A DNA stretch of 64,000 bases, from assembly GCF_042432495.1 (NCBI RefSeq), contig NZ_JBHLXC010000003.1:56608-120607 (forward strand), read 5' to 3'. Origin of the DNA: Pseudochelatococcus lubricantis (lineage in GTDB: Bacteria > Pseudomonadota > Alphaproteobacteria > Rhizobiales > Beijerinckiaceae). Positions 17,211 through 25,320 of the stretch are shown here, in pieces; positions within the stretch are counted from its first letter, which is position 1; each line of letters starts with the position of its first letter. A model generated the notes under the pieces. The model was not told the DNA's origin and made no database searches. It was given only the letters and a program-made list of their open reading frames with translations. Position numbers and translations under genes: made by a program.

Positions 17211-17706
17211 TTTGCGAGCCCTATCCGCCGCCTTCCTTGCCCTTGCAGTGTCGATCTCTCCTGCTGTGGGTCACGACTTCCAAGCTGGTTCGATCACCAT
17301 CAATCACCCGTGGTCACGCGCGACTCCGCCGGTCACGCCGGTAGCCGGCGGCTATCTGACGCTGACAAACGATGGCGATATGGCCGATCGCCTGGTTTCA
17401 ATCTCATCACCTCTGTCAGACCGGGTGGAAATCCATGAGTCGACCGTGAGCGATGGGGTTGCCAGCATGAGGCCTGTGCAAAATGGCATCGAAATTGGAG
17501 CTGGCGAGACCGTCGAGCTTCAACCTGGCGGTATGCACATCATGTTCTTGAAGCCATCGCGCCCTTTGAAGGATGGGGAGCGGTTTGCCGCGACTCTTGT
17601 GTTCGAGCAGGCCGGTGCGATCGACGTTGAGTTCGTTGTGCAGAACATGGGCGCTCGTCCGGAATCTGCGAACGAACATGACGGACACGGAGAGGCTGTC
17701 CAATGA
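17203..17706 (+). CDS. PCu(A)C family copper chaperone
   Basis: Periplasmic copper(I) chaperone of 167 residues. Start ATG at 17203 behind a strong AAAGGAGAAAAGGA ribosome site; a signal peptide (SLRALSAAFLALAVSISPAVG) follows. The copper ligand pattern H-x10-M ... H-x-M is visible (IHESTVSDGVASM ... GGMHIM). In respiratory-oxidase assembly such proteins hand copper to SCO, and an SCO gene follows with a 4-base overlap. Confidence 0.88.
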   Translation: MTSLRALSAAFLALAVSISPAVGHDFQAGSITINHPWSRATPPVTPVAGGYLTLTNDGDMADRLVSISSPLSDRVEIHESTVSDGVASMRPVQNGIEIGAGETVELQPGGMHIMFLKPSRPLKDGERFAATLVFEQAGAIDVEFVVQNMGARPESANEHDGHGEAVQ

Positions 17707-18323
17707 GCGGCGTCAAACTTTTCCGCCTTGTTGCATGGGTTGCCGTCGCCGCTGTCGGCGGGCTTTTCATCGGCCTGTCCGTATCCAAGCCTTGGCAACA
17801 GCAAACCGTGGCGGTCGCGTCCTCGACAGGCACGGCAGCCATCGGCGGCCCGTTCCAGCTCACATCCCATCGAGGCGAAACGATCGACAATGCTGCGCTG
17901 GCCGGAAAGCCTTATCTCGCCTTCTTCGGCTTCACCCATTGTCCCGATGTGTGCCCGACGACGCTCTATGAACTGAGCGATCTCATGAACGAGCTCGGGC
18001 CGGTGGCCGACCAGTTCAACGTCCTGTTCTTCACCGTCGATCCCGAACGGGACACACAAGAATTGCTGGCTCAGTACATGACAGCCTTTGATAACCGCAT
18101 CCTCGCACTGCGGGGAAATCGACAGGAAACGGACGCTGTGGTGAAGGCCTTTGCGGCCTATGCGCGAAAAGTGCCTCTGGAAGGGGGCGAATACACAATG
18201 GATCATACCGCCGGCGTTTACCTGATGGATGCCGAGAGCCAATTCGTCGGCACGCTCGACATGCACGAGCCGCGTGAGATTCGATTGCAGAAGCTCCGCC
18301 GCCTGGCGGGCGAGATTGGCTGA
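17703..18323 (+). CDS. SCO1/SenC family protein
   Basis: Membrane-anchored thioredoxin-fold protein (206 aa) with one N-terminal helix (LVAWVAVAAVGGLFIGL), the CPDVC metal/redox motif in FTHCPDVCPTT and the conserved His in MDHTAGVYLMD. SCO proteins deliver copper to CuA centres or reduce disulphides. Start overlaps PCuAC by 4 bases and its stop overlaps the ccdA start. Confidence 0.9.
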   Translation: MSGVKLFRLVAWVAVAAVGGLFIGLSVSKPWQQQTVAVASSTGTAAIGGPFQLTSHRGETIDNAALAGKPYLAFFGFTHCPDVCPTTLYELSDLMNELGPVADQFNVLFFTVDPERDTQELLAQYMTAFDNRILALRGNRQETDAVVKAFAAYARKVPLEGGEYTMDHTAGVYLMDAESQFVGTLDMHEPREIRLQKLRRLAGEIG

Positions 18324-19066
18324 TGGAGTTCTCCAGTATCGGAATAGCGACGGCTTTCGCCGCAGGTGTCGTATCCTTCCTGTCGCCCTGCGTCCTTCCG
18401 CTGGTGCCGGGCTATATCTCCTACGTCGCAGGCCGCACGATTAGCCCGGATGGCACTGCGGCCGATGCCGAATTCAAGGCGGCAAGCCGAACTCTCGGCC
18501 TCAGCCTCTGCTTCGTGCTCGGCTTTACGACCGTGTTCGTCCTCCTTGGGGCCAGCGCAACCGTGTTGAGCCGGCTCCTGCGCATGTATCTTTTCGAAGC
18601 GAACCTGATCGGAGGCGTAATCGTCGTCCTCTTCGGTCTGTTCACGACAGGCCTCGTACCAATGCCCTGGCTCAATCGTGAAGCGCGGTTCCATGCCAAT
18701 CCGGGCAGCGGAAGCGCCGGCGCGGCTTATCTCCTCGGTCTCGCTTTCGCGTTCGGCTGGACTCCCTGCATCGGACCAGTGCTGGGCGCGATTCTGACCC
18801 TGTCCGCCGCCAACGCCACGGTCGCAAGCGGAACGACGCTGCTCGCCGTCTACTCGCTCGGCCTTGGCCTCCCTTTCATCTTGGCCGCTTTGTTCATGCG
18901 CGGGTTCATGGCGCGGATGATGTCGATGCGCCGTACTGGCCGGGTGCTCAAAATCGTCGCTGGTGGGGTGATGGTGGTGATGGGCATCGCCATGATCACC
19001 GGCCATCTAACCAGCTTTGCGATATGGCTGCTCCAGACTTTCCCGGCCCTCGGCCGGATCGGCTAA
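18323..19066 (+). CDS. ccdA: CcdA/DsbD-like thiol electron transporter
   Basis: Six-pass membrane protein (247 aa) that passes electrons from cytoplasmic thioredoxin to periplasmic partners. The two redox cysteines lie in FLSPCVLPLVPGY and FGWTPCIGPVLG. It could keep the neighbouring SCO cysteines reduced. ATG starts at the last base of the SCO stop. Confidence 0.9.
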   Translation: MEFSSIGIATAFAAGVVSFLSPCVLPLVPGYISYVAGRTISPDGTAADAEFKAASRTLGLSLCFVLGFTTVFVLLGASATVLSRLLRMYLFEANLIGGVIVVLFGLFTTGLVPMPWLNREARFHANPGSGSAGAAYLLGLAFAFGWTPCIGPVLGAILTLSAANATVASGTTLLAVYSLGLGLPFILAALFMRGFMARMMSMRRTGRVLKIVAGGVMVVMGIAMITGHLTSFAIWLLQTFPALGRIG

Positions 19067-19091
19067 GCCGGAGTTTAAAGGACATTTGGAC

Positions 19092-19556
19092 ATGCTCAGG
19101 CTCGGCCTTCCCATCGCCCTTGGCGGATTTTTCCTTGATCAGGCGACGAAGTGGTGGGTCCTGAACCATGTTATGAACCCGCCTCAGGTCATCCCCGTCA
19201 CCGGCTTCTTTAATCTCGTGCTCGGCTTCAATACCGGCGTGAGCTTCGGATTGTTCGGCCAGGCGCCGGCTTGGCTCCTGATGGCGTTCACGCTCGCTAT
19301 AGTCGCTGGCCTCCTTGTCTGGATCCATCGAAGCGACAGCCGCCTGACGGCATCCGCCCTCGGGCTCGTGGTTGGGGGGGCGCTCGGCAATCTGCTCGAC
19401 CGGCTGCGGCAGGGTGCGGTGGCGGATTTCCTGGATTTTTACATTGGCAGCTATCATTGGCCCGCCTTCAACCTTGCCGACGTGGCGATTGTCTGTGGGG
19501 TCGGGCTTTTGCTGGTGGAGAGCGTTCTGGCACGAGGCAAAACAAAGGCTGCATGA
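19092..19556 (+). CDS. lspA: Signal peptidase II (lipoprotein signal peptidase)
   Basis: Four-helix aspartic protease (154 aa) that cleaves prolipoproteins. Catalytic Asp motifs GNLLDR and FNLADV are intact, as is FNTGVSFGLF. An lspA-like gene is also part of lead-resistance operons (pbrC), which is consistent with the P1B ATPase and MerR regulator upstream. ATG at 19092 gives the normal family length. Confidence 0.92.
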   Translation: MLRLGLPIALGGFFLDQATKWWVLNHVMNPPQVIPVTGFFNLVLGFNTGVSFGLFGQAPAWLLMAFTLAIVAGLLVWIHRSDSRLTASALGLVVGGALGNLLDRLRQGAVADFLDFYIGSYHWPAFNLADVAIVCGVGLLLVESVLARGKTKAA

Positions 19557-19661
19557 ACAGAAGTCCTCGCCAGCTATCCGAAACTATCGCCGCAAAATTC
19601 CCGGAACCTGCAACGTAGCGGGCTTTAGAAGTAGTGCGACATGGCAATGGCTCGGGCGGGC

Positions 19662-20159
19662 TTAGCCGCAGCAGGCAGACGCTCTCGTCTGCTGCGCGCG
19701 ATGCCTCGGCTTGCAGATTGCGGGGCGCGGGCTGAGACGCACAATCGTCCGGTCTTTCTCGATCTCGATTCCGGCCCCGTCATAGACCTGCATCGGCTCA
19801 CCGGGCCGGCTCACCTCCCATGTCAACCGCGCGTCCGTGTCAAGCTGGACCCTGCTGCCGACCTTTCCCAAGATTGACCGGAACTTGGCGACGGTCATCG
19901 GCATGCTGCCTTCGGTCGGGGGAATATCCTCGACCTGCAAGACCGTCTCCCGCCACGCATCGGGATTGCCGCCGCAATCGAGCGTGACGAAGGAACCGGC
20001 CTTGACCTCCGTGATGTGATAGCCGGCCTGCACCTGCTGCCCGTCGCCATAGGCGAGCACAAGAACCTTGTCGGCATGGCCCTCCAAAATATCGAGGATC
20101 GCCCCGAGCGAGGCAACATCAGGAAATTCTGTGATTAAGGGGCTGGCGTAAGCGTTCAT
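19662..20159 (-). CDS. DUF6428 family protein of the arsenic cluster
   Basis: Protein of 165 residues divergent from arsR. Start taken as ATG 20159 (MNAYASPLITEF); a TTG at 20180 would lie inside the operator. The body reads like a small mixed fold (LAYGDGQQVQAGYHITEVKAGSFVTLDCGG) with two Cys near the end (ASACCG) that could bind arsenite. DUF6428 genes recur next to arsR in alphaproteobacteria; the role is unknown. Confidence 0.75.
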   Translation of the reverse strand: MNAYASPLITEFPDVASLGAILDILEGHADKVLVLAYGDGQQVQAGYHITEVKAGSFVTLDCGGNPDAWRETVLQVEDIPPTEGSMPMTVAKFRSILGKVGSRVQLDTDARLTWEVSRPGEPMQVYDGAGIEIEKDRTIVRLSPRPAICKPRHRAQQTRASACCG

Positions 20160-20176
20160 GTCCGTGTATCCATGAT

Positions 20177-20198
20177 TCAACTACTCTTGAGATGTTGA
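20177..20198. promoter_or_regulatory. Putative ArsR operator between DUF6428 and arsR
   Basis: Inverted repeat TCAAC (20177-20181) and GTTGA (20194-20198) with the same 12-base spacer as the site at 12563-12590. It sits between two divergent genes and 7 bases before the arsR ATG, so it may control both. Confidence 0.7.
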
Positions 20199-20205
20199 GG
20201 CATAC

Positions 20206-20565
20206 ATGAACGAAAAGCAAGCCCTCTCTGCCTTCGCGGCGCTCTCGCAGGAAACCCGGCTGCGCATCGTGCGCCTGCTGGTGACGGCCGGCCCGGAAGG
20301 GATGCCGGCCGGCGCGATCGGGGAAGCGATGGACGGCGCATCGTCGTCGCGCATGTCCTTCCACCTGAGCCACCTTGAACAAGCCGACCTCATCGAGTCG
20401 CGGCGCGACGGGCGCTCGATCATCTACAGCGCCTCCTATCCGGCGCTGTCCGGCCTGCTCGAATTTCTCATGCGCGATTGCTGCCAAGGCCACCCGGACG
20501 TGTGCAACCCGGCAGTCGCCGCGCTGTCCTGCTGCAAACCGACGAAAGGCGTCACCCATGCCTGA
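20206..20565 (+). CDS. arsR: ArsR family arsenic-responsive repressor (second copy)
   Basis: Winged-helix repressor (119 aa), close in sequence to the ArsR at 12594: ALSQETRLRIVRLLV, SRMSFHLSHLEQADLI, SRRDGRSIIYSASYPALSGLLEFLMRDCCQGH. Cysteines DCCQGHPDVC and LSCC near the C-terminus are probable As(III) ligands. It overlaps the arsC start by 8 bases. Confidence 0.92.
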   Translation: MNEKQALSAFAALSQETRLRIVRLLVTAGPEGMPAGAIGEAMDGASSSRMSFHLSHLEQADLIESRRDGRSIIYSASYPALSGLLEFLMRDCCQGHPDVCNPAVAALSCCKPTKGVTHA

Positions 20566-21106
20566 GCCTATGGCCAATCACTCCGATAGAATCTTCAACG
20601 TGCTGTTTCTTTGCACCGGAAATTCCGCCCGCTCGATCCTTGCCGAAAGCATCTTGAACAAGGATGGTGCGGGTCGCTTCCGGGCCTATTCGGCTGGAAG
20701 CCAGCCCAAAGGCGAAGTGAACCCGCTCGCCCTGAAGGTACTCGAAAGCTACGACTACCCGGCTGAAGGCTTCCGATCGAAAGGATGGGAAGAATTCTCC
20801 GGCCCCGACGCGCCGGTGATGGATTTCGTGTTCACCGTCTGCGACAACGCGGCCGGCGAAGCCTGTCCGGTCTGGCCGGGCCAGCCGATGACCGCGCATT
20901 GGGGTATCGAAGACCCCGCCACCGTCGAGGGCACCGAGATTCAGCGCATGGCGGCTTTTGTCACGGCGTTTCGCTACATGAAAACCCGGATTTCGGTCTT
21001 CGTGGCCTTGCCCGTCGCCAGCCTCGATAAATCATCGCTCAATATGAAGCTCAACGAAATCGGTCAATCCGAAGGGGCAGCCTCGCCCCGCTCTGGCGCG
21101 GCGTGA
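20558..21106 (+). CDS. arsC: Arsenate reductase, low-molecular-weight phosphatase type
   Basis: Protein of 182 residues in the LMW protein-tyrosine-phosphatase fold, with the P-loop LFLCTGNSARS and the partner segment FVFTVCDNAAGEACPVWPGQP. It reduces arsenate to arsenite using thioredoxin or a related thiol carrier. ATG 20558 is coupled to arsR; ATG 20570 is an alternative. Confidence 0.9.
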   Translation: MPEPMANHSDRIFNVLFLCTGNSARSILAESILNKDGAGRFRAYSAGSQPKGEVNPLALKVLESYDYPAEGFRSKGWEEFSGPDAPVMDFVFTVCDNAAGEACPVWPGQPMTAHWGIEDPATVEGTEIQRMAAFVTAFRYMKTRISVFVALPVASLDKSSLNMKLNEIGQSEGAASPRSGAA

Positions 21107-21114
21107 GGCAATCC

Positions 21115-21540
21115 ATGGATGTCATTGTCTACCACAATCCCGATTGCGGCACCTCGCGCAATACGCTCGGCCTGATCCGCAATTCCGGCGTCGAGCCGCA
21201 TATCATCGAATATCTGAAAACCCCGCCCTCACGGGCGCTGCTCGCGCAACTCATCGAGCGCGCCAGCCTGACGGCCCGCTCGATCTTGCGGGAGAAAGGA
21301 ACGCCCTATGCCGACCTCGGCCTTGGCGATCCAGAATTGAGCGATGACGCATTGCTCGACGCCATGATGGCGCACCCGATCCTCATCAATCGCCCCCTCG
21401 TCGTCACCCCCCAAGGGGTCAAGCTCTGCCGACCGTCCGAAGCCGTTCTTGATCTGCTGCCCCCACAACGGGGCGAGTTCGTCAAAGAGGATGGCGAGCG
21501 GATCATTGACGAACATGGACGGCGCGTTGCTTCCGCCTGA
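21115..21540 (+). CDS. arsC: Arsenate reductase, glutaredoxin-dependent (ArsC/Spx fold)
   Basis: Protein of 141 residues with the catalytic motif NPDCGTSRNTL and the conserved segment FKERP-like LINRPLVVTPQG. Start at ATG 21115 preceded by GAGG; a GTG at 21103 overlapping the previous stop is possible. Its presence beside an LMW-type reductase gives two mechanistically different arsenate reductases in one operon. Confidence 0.93.
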   Translation: MDVIVYHNPDCGTSRNTLGLIRNSGVEPHIIEYLKTPPSRALLAQLIERASLTARSILREKGTPYADLGLGDPELSDDALLDAMMAHPILINRPLVVTPQGVKLCRPSEAVLDLLPPQRGEFVKEDGERIIDEHGRRVASA

Positions 21541-21567
21541 CTTTCAGCCTGCGATTGGAGAATACTG

Positions 21568-22656
21568 ATGGCTTCCCTCAAGCCAGCTTCCCGCCTTGGT
21601 TTCCTCGACCGCTATCTGACGGTGTGGATTTTCGCCGCGATGGCACTCGGCGTCGTGCTGGGCACGATATTCACCGGCTTGCCGGAAGCTCTCAACGCCA
21701 TGTCGGTCGGCACCACCAACATACCGATCGCCATCGGCCTGATCCTGATGATGTATCCGCCGCTCGCCAAGGTGCGCTACGAAGAACTGCACCGGGTCTT
21801 TTCCGACAAGCGAGTGCTGATCCTTTCGCTGGTACAAAACTGGATCATCGGCCCGACGCTGATGTTCGCGCTGGCCGTGATCTTCCTGCGCGACCACCCG
21901 GAATACATGACAGGACTGATCCTGATCGGACTCGCCCGCTGCATCGCTATGGTGCTGGTCTGGAACCAACTCGCGCGCGGCGACAATCAATATGTCGCCG
22001 GTCTGGTTGCCTTCAACTCGATATTCCAGATTCTGTTCTTCTCCACCTATGCGTGGTTTTTCCTTTCCGTCTTGCCACCCCTCTTCGGCCTTGAGGGCAG
22101 CGTCATAGACGTGAGCTTCTGGACCATTACCGAAGCGGTGCTGATCTATCTCGGCATTCCCTTCCTCGCCGGGTTCCTGACGCGCCGCATCCTCATCGCT
22201 CGCAAAGGCGCGGGCTGGTATGAGCACGAATTTCTGCCGCGCATCAGCCCCATAACGCTAGCCGCGCTGCTGTTCACCATTGTCGCCATGTTCAGCCTCA
22301 AGGGCGCGGACGTGGTGTCGCTGCCTCTCGATGTCCTGCGCATAGCCATTCCCCTGGCGCTTTATTTCGTCATCCAGTTCCTCATCAGCTTCGCGATGGG
22401 CCGGCTGATCGAGGCGGATTATCCGCGCACCACGGCCATCGCCTTCACCGCTGCCGGCAATAATTTCGAGTTGGCCATCGCGGTCGCCATCGCGGCATTC
22501 GGTCTCGCATCGCCGGTGGCCTTCGCCGCCGTCATCGGCCCGCTCGTGGAAGTGCCCGCACTGATCCTGCTCGTTCATGTCGCGCTCAGGCTCGGCGCGA
22601 AGTGGTTTCCCGAGAAAGGGACGCCCGTTGCCGTTCCGGCCGAGGCCAAGCCATGA
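21568..22656 (+). CDS. acr3: ACR3 family arsenite efflux transporter
   Basis: Ten-helix arsenite permease (362 aa). Family signatures include GLARCIAMVLVWNQLARGDNQY, which contains the essential cysteine of ACR3, and AFTAAGNNFELAIAVAIAAFGL. It exports As(III) produced by the two upstream reductases. A GGAG ribosome site precedes the ATG, and its stop overlaps arsH as ATGA. Confidence 0.95.
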   Translation: MASLKPASRLGFLDRYLTVWIFAAMALGVVLGTIFTGLPEALNAMSVGTTNIPIAIGLILMMYPPLAKVRYEELHRVFSDKRVLILSLVQNWIIGPTLMFALAVIFLRDHPEYMTGLILIGLARCIAMVLVWNQLARGDNQYVAGLVAFNSIFQILFFSTYAWFFLSVLPPLFGLEGSVIDVSFWTITEAVLIYLGIPFLAGFLTRRILIARKGAGWYEHEFLPRISPITLAALLFTIVAMFSLKGADVVSLPLDVLRIAIPLALYFVIQFLISFAMGRLIEADYPRTTAIAFTAAGNNFELAIAVAIAAFGLASPVAFAAVIGPLVEVPALILLVHVALRLGAKWFPEKGTPVAVPAEAKP

Positions 22657-23369
22657 CGGTTTCCGACCTTCCTAATGTGGTCCGCGCGGTGCTCGACAGC
22701 CCATCGGCTGAACGCCTACGAACGACGCCCTCTGCTCATCCGCCGCGCATTCTCCTGCTCTACGGCTCGTTGCGTGAACGCTCCTATAGCAAGCTGCTCA
22801 CGCTCGAAGCCGAACGGCTCCTCAACCACTTCGGCGCGGAAACCCGTGTGTTCGATCCGCACGGCCTGCCGCTGCCTGATGGTGCGCCCGTTGATCATCC
22901 GAAGGTGCAGGAGCTTCGGAAACTTTCGGAATGGTCCGAAGGGCAGGTCTGGACCAGCCCCGAACGTCACGGTGCCATGAGCGGAGTCCTCAAGGCGCAA
23001 ATCGACTGGATACCGCTCGCGGTTGGCGCAGTTCGCCCCACCCAGGGCCGCACATTGGCCGTGATGCAAGTCTCTGGCGGCTCGCAGAGTTTCAACGCCG
23101 TCAACCAACTTCGCGTCCTCGGCCGCTGGATGCGGATGATCACCATCCCCAACCAGTCCTCGGTCGCCAAGGCATATCAGGAGTTCGACGAAGCGGGTCG
23201 AATGAAGCCTTCATCCTATTACGACCGGGTGGTCGATGTGATGGAGGAACTGGTGAAGTTCACGCTTCTGACCCGCGACGTCGCTCCTTACCTCACCGAC
23301 CGCTACAGCGAGCGCAAGGAAACCGCCCGAAAGCTGGAAGAGCGTATGGCGCTCAAGCGCGTCCGGTGA
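22653..23369 (+). CDS. arsH: ArsH NADPH-dependent FMN reductase
   Basis: Flavoprotein (238 aa) that oxidises trivalent organoarsenicals and acts in oxidative protection. The FMN phosphate loop LLYGSLRERSYS, the segment SPERHGAMSGVLKAQIDWIPL and MQVSGGSQSFNAVNQLRVLGRWMRM are ArsH signatures. ATG overlaps the acr3 stop; its own stop overlaps the MFS start as GTGA. Confidence 0.95.
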   Translation: MTVSDLPNVVRAVLDSPSAERLRTTPSAHPPRILLLYGSLRERSYSKLLTLEAERLLNHFGAETRVFDPHGLPLPDGAPVDHPKVQELRKLSEWSEGQVWTSPERHGAMSGVLKAQIDWIPLAVGAVRPTQGRTLAVMQVSGGSQSFNAVNQLRVLGRWMRMITIPNQSSVAKAYQEFDEAGRMKPSSYYDRVVDVMEELVKFTLLTRDVAPYLTDRYSERKETARKLEERMALKRVR

Positions 23370-24592
23370 CGACAAACCTGCCGGCTCAAACGGGCCTGTC
23401 TCCCGACGCGAGAAGGTGGCCCGTCATCTCCGCGCTCGGCATCGTACAGATATTTGCATGGGGCAGCTCCTATTACCTGCTCGCCGTTCTCGCCGCCCCG
23501 ATCGCGGCCGATACGGGTTGGCCGCTTTCATGGATCGTCGGCGCTCTCTCCATTGGCCTGCTCGCGGCCGGCGTCGTTTCCCCGCGCGTGGGTGACGCCA
23601 TTGGCCAGCACGGCGGGCGTCCCATCCTTGCTCTGGCTTGCCTGCTGTTCGCTGCCGGCCTCGTCATCCTTGCGGCTGCGCCGTCCCTATGGGTATTCGT
23701 CGCCGGATGGATCGTGCTCGGTATCGGCATGGGGGCCGGCCTTTATGATGCGGCATTTGCCACGCTCGGGGGCTATTATGGCCGTTCCGCGCGATCCGCC
23801 ATCACTACACTGACCTTGTGGGGCGGCTTCGCAAGCACGGTCTGCTGGCCGCTCTCGGCCTTGTTTCTGGAGCATCTGGGATGGCGCGGGGCCTGCATGG
23901 CCTATGCCGGCATTCATCTCGCGATCTGCCTGCCGCTCGTGCTGCTGGTCCTTCCGAGCAACGGCAAGCCCAGGCCGATCGGTGGCAAAGACCAAGCTCC
24001 TGCGATCAAGCTGCGCGACCATGAGCGCCGGGCCTATCTGATCATGATGGCGATCGTGGTGCTGGCCGGATTGGGCGTCACCATCATATCGGTGCATCTG
24101 CTGACCCTGTTGCAGCAACGCGGGCTGTCGCTGGGCGAAGCTGTAGCCCTCGGCGCGCTGATAGGCCCGGCCCAAGTCGCCGGCCGAATTGGCGAAATGG
24201 CGAGCGGGGGGAGGCATCATCCCTTCTGGACACTCGCGGCCGCCTCCGTCCTGAGCGCGGCAGGGGTGACGATGCTCGCGGCAGGTTTTCTCATCATCGG
24301 CCTGTCGCTCATCCTCTACGGGGCCGGCAATGGCATCTTCTCGATCGCCAAGGGTGCGCTCCCGCTCGCCCTGTTCGGACCTTCCCGCTATGCGCCGATC
24401 ATGGGGCGGCTTGCCCGGCCCAGTCTCGTCGCCCAAGCTGCCGGCCCAACCGTGGGTGCGATCCTGCTTTCGGTCGGGGGCACCGATCAAACTCTTGTGG
24501 CGCTGGCAGCTCTCGCCATCGCCAATCTCGCCCTCGTCGCGCTGTTATGGGGGCCGATCAAAGGAGAAGCGGGAAGCAACGATAAGTTTTGA
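23366..24592 (+). CDS. MFS transporter of the arsenic operon
   Basis: Twelve-helix major facilitator (408 aa). GTG at 23366 was chosen because it overlaps the arsH stop; the longer frame would overlap arsH out of frame. Membrane segments start at about residue 19 (ISALGIVQIFAWGSSYYLLAVLAAPIAAD). There is no GAPDH gene beside it, so it is unlikely to be ArsJ; an ArsK-like arsenite exporter is the better analogy. Last gene of the ars operon. Confidence 0.82.
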   Translation: MTTNLPAQTGLSPDARRWPVISALGIVQIFAWGSSYYLLAVLAAPIAADTGWPLSWIVGALSIGLLAAGVVSPRVGDAIGQHGGRPILALACLLFAAGLVILAAAPSLWVFVAGWIVLGIGMGAGLYDAAFATLGGYYGRSARSAITTLTLWGGFASTVCWPLSALFLEHLGWRGACMAYAGIHLAICLPLVLLVLPSNGKPRPIGGKDQAPAIKLRDHERRAYLIMMAIVVLAGLGVTIISVHLLTLLQQRGLSLGEAVALGALIGPAQVAGRIGEMASGGRHHPFWTLAAASVLSAAGVTMLAAGFLIIGLSLILYGAGNGIFSIAKGALPLALFGPSRYAPIMGRLARPSLVAQAAGPTVGAILLSVGGTDQTLVALAALAIANLALVALLWGPIKGEAGSNDKF

Positions 24593-24660
24593 GAAGCCGT
24601 CACGAAGATCCCTGATTTTTGTAGCAGGTCAGGCCAACGTTGAATTTTCAGGGGAATTTC

Positions 24661-24713
24661 TGTCGCAAATGTCGCGTGCGAAAGTCAAAATTGTGCGACT
24701 GATTTTTGCGACA
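24661..24713. repeat. Inverted repeat resembling a resolvase-type site
   Basis: Perfect arms TGTCGCAAA (24661-24669) and TTTGCGACA (24705-24713) surround further TGTCGC/GTGCGAC half-sites. Such grouped TGTCGC..GCGACA half-sites are reminiscent of serine-resolvase res sites in Tn3-type elements. No resolvase gene is present here. It lies at the right edge of the arsenic operon. Confidence 0.4.
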
Positions 24714-24717
24714 CGTC

Positions 24718-24738
24718 GCGGCCCGGAATCCGGGCCGC
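24718..24738. terminator. Hairpin between convergent genes
   Basis: Stem GCGGCCCGG / CCGGGCCGC with an AAT loop, 9 of 9 paired. It lies between the convergent MFS and secreted-protein genes and could end transcripts from both sides, although there is no clear U tract. Confidence 0.6.
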
Positions 24739-24744
24739 AATGGA

Positions 24745-25320
24745 TTACCGCTCTTCCCGCTGCTGTGGTGCTGGACCGATTGTAGCGGGTTCCCCTTCGA
24801 TGATGCGGATCGGCACGCCCAAAGCAGCCGAAAGGGATGCTTCGCTGCCACCGGCAAGCTCTGTTCCGGGGAGAACCGTAAGAACCACATATCCGGTGCG
24901 CTCATCGACATATCCGCCGTAGCCATCGGGAAGAACGCGCGTAATCATCTGGCGGTCATCCAACGCGGCGACCAGTTGATCGACGGTATGGGATGCGCCT
25001 GTCAGGACTTCGACACGCACCCGATCTTCGCCCAATTGGTACTGAAGCGTGCCCGCATCCCGGTCTCCCGTTAGCCTGACGACGACATGGAAATCGGGCT
25101 CGCGCTCGATGAAGATACCGGCGATACGGTCGCGGAAACGCTCCTGTAGGGCGGCCGAAAGCGGGCCGGTGTCCGGCTCCATCTCATGCGAGGGGATTTC
25201 AGGAACATAGTTCTCAGGCAACCCGGCCGGTCTGGCGGACGTGGGCGCCTCCGCGCCTGCCACGGATGCTGCCGCGACAAACACCGTTGCGCCAAAAGCC
25301 CCCGCCCATACCCTATTCAT
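24745..25320 (-). CDS. Secreted protein resembling a protease pro-domain
   Basis: Protein of 191 residues with a signal peptide (VWAGAFGATVFVAAASVAGA). ATG at 25320 overlaps the EF-hand stop by 8 bases and was preferred to the longer frame that would cover that gene. The body (LQERFRDRIAGIFIE ... YGGYVDERTGYVVLTVLPG ... VPIRIIEGEPATIGP) resembles the alpha-lytic/streptogrisin pro-region, which is usually followed by a trypsin-like domain, but no protease domain is present. This is a resemblance noticed by eye, so function is open. Confidence 0.6.
   Translation of the reverse strand: MNRVWAGAFGATVFVAAASVAGAEAPTSARPAGLPENYVPEIPSHEMEPDTGPLSAALQERFRDRIAGIFIEREPDFHVVVRLTGDRDAGTLQYQLGEDRVRVEVLTGASHTVDQLVAALDDRQMITRVLPDGYGGYVDERTGYVVLTVLPGTELAGGSEASLSAALGVPIRIIEGEPATIGPAPQQREER

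Noticed and set aside
23366..24592. Calling the MFS gene arsJ
   Set aside because: ArsJ is normally paired with a GAPDH gene, which is absent; only a general MFS call is supported.
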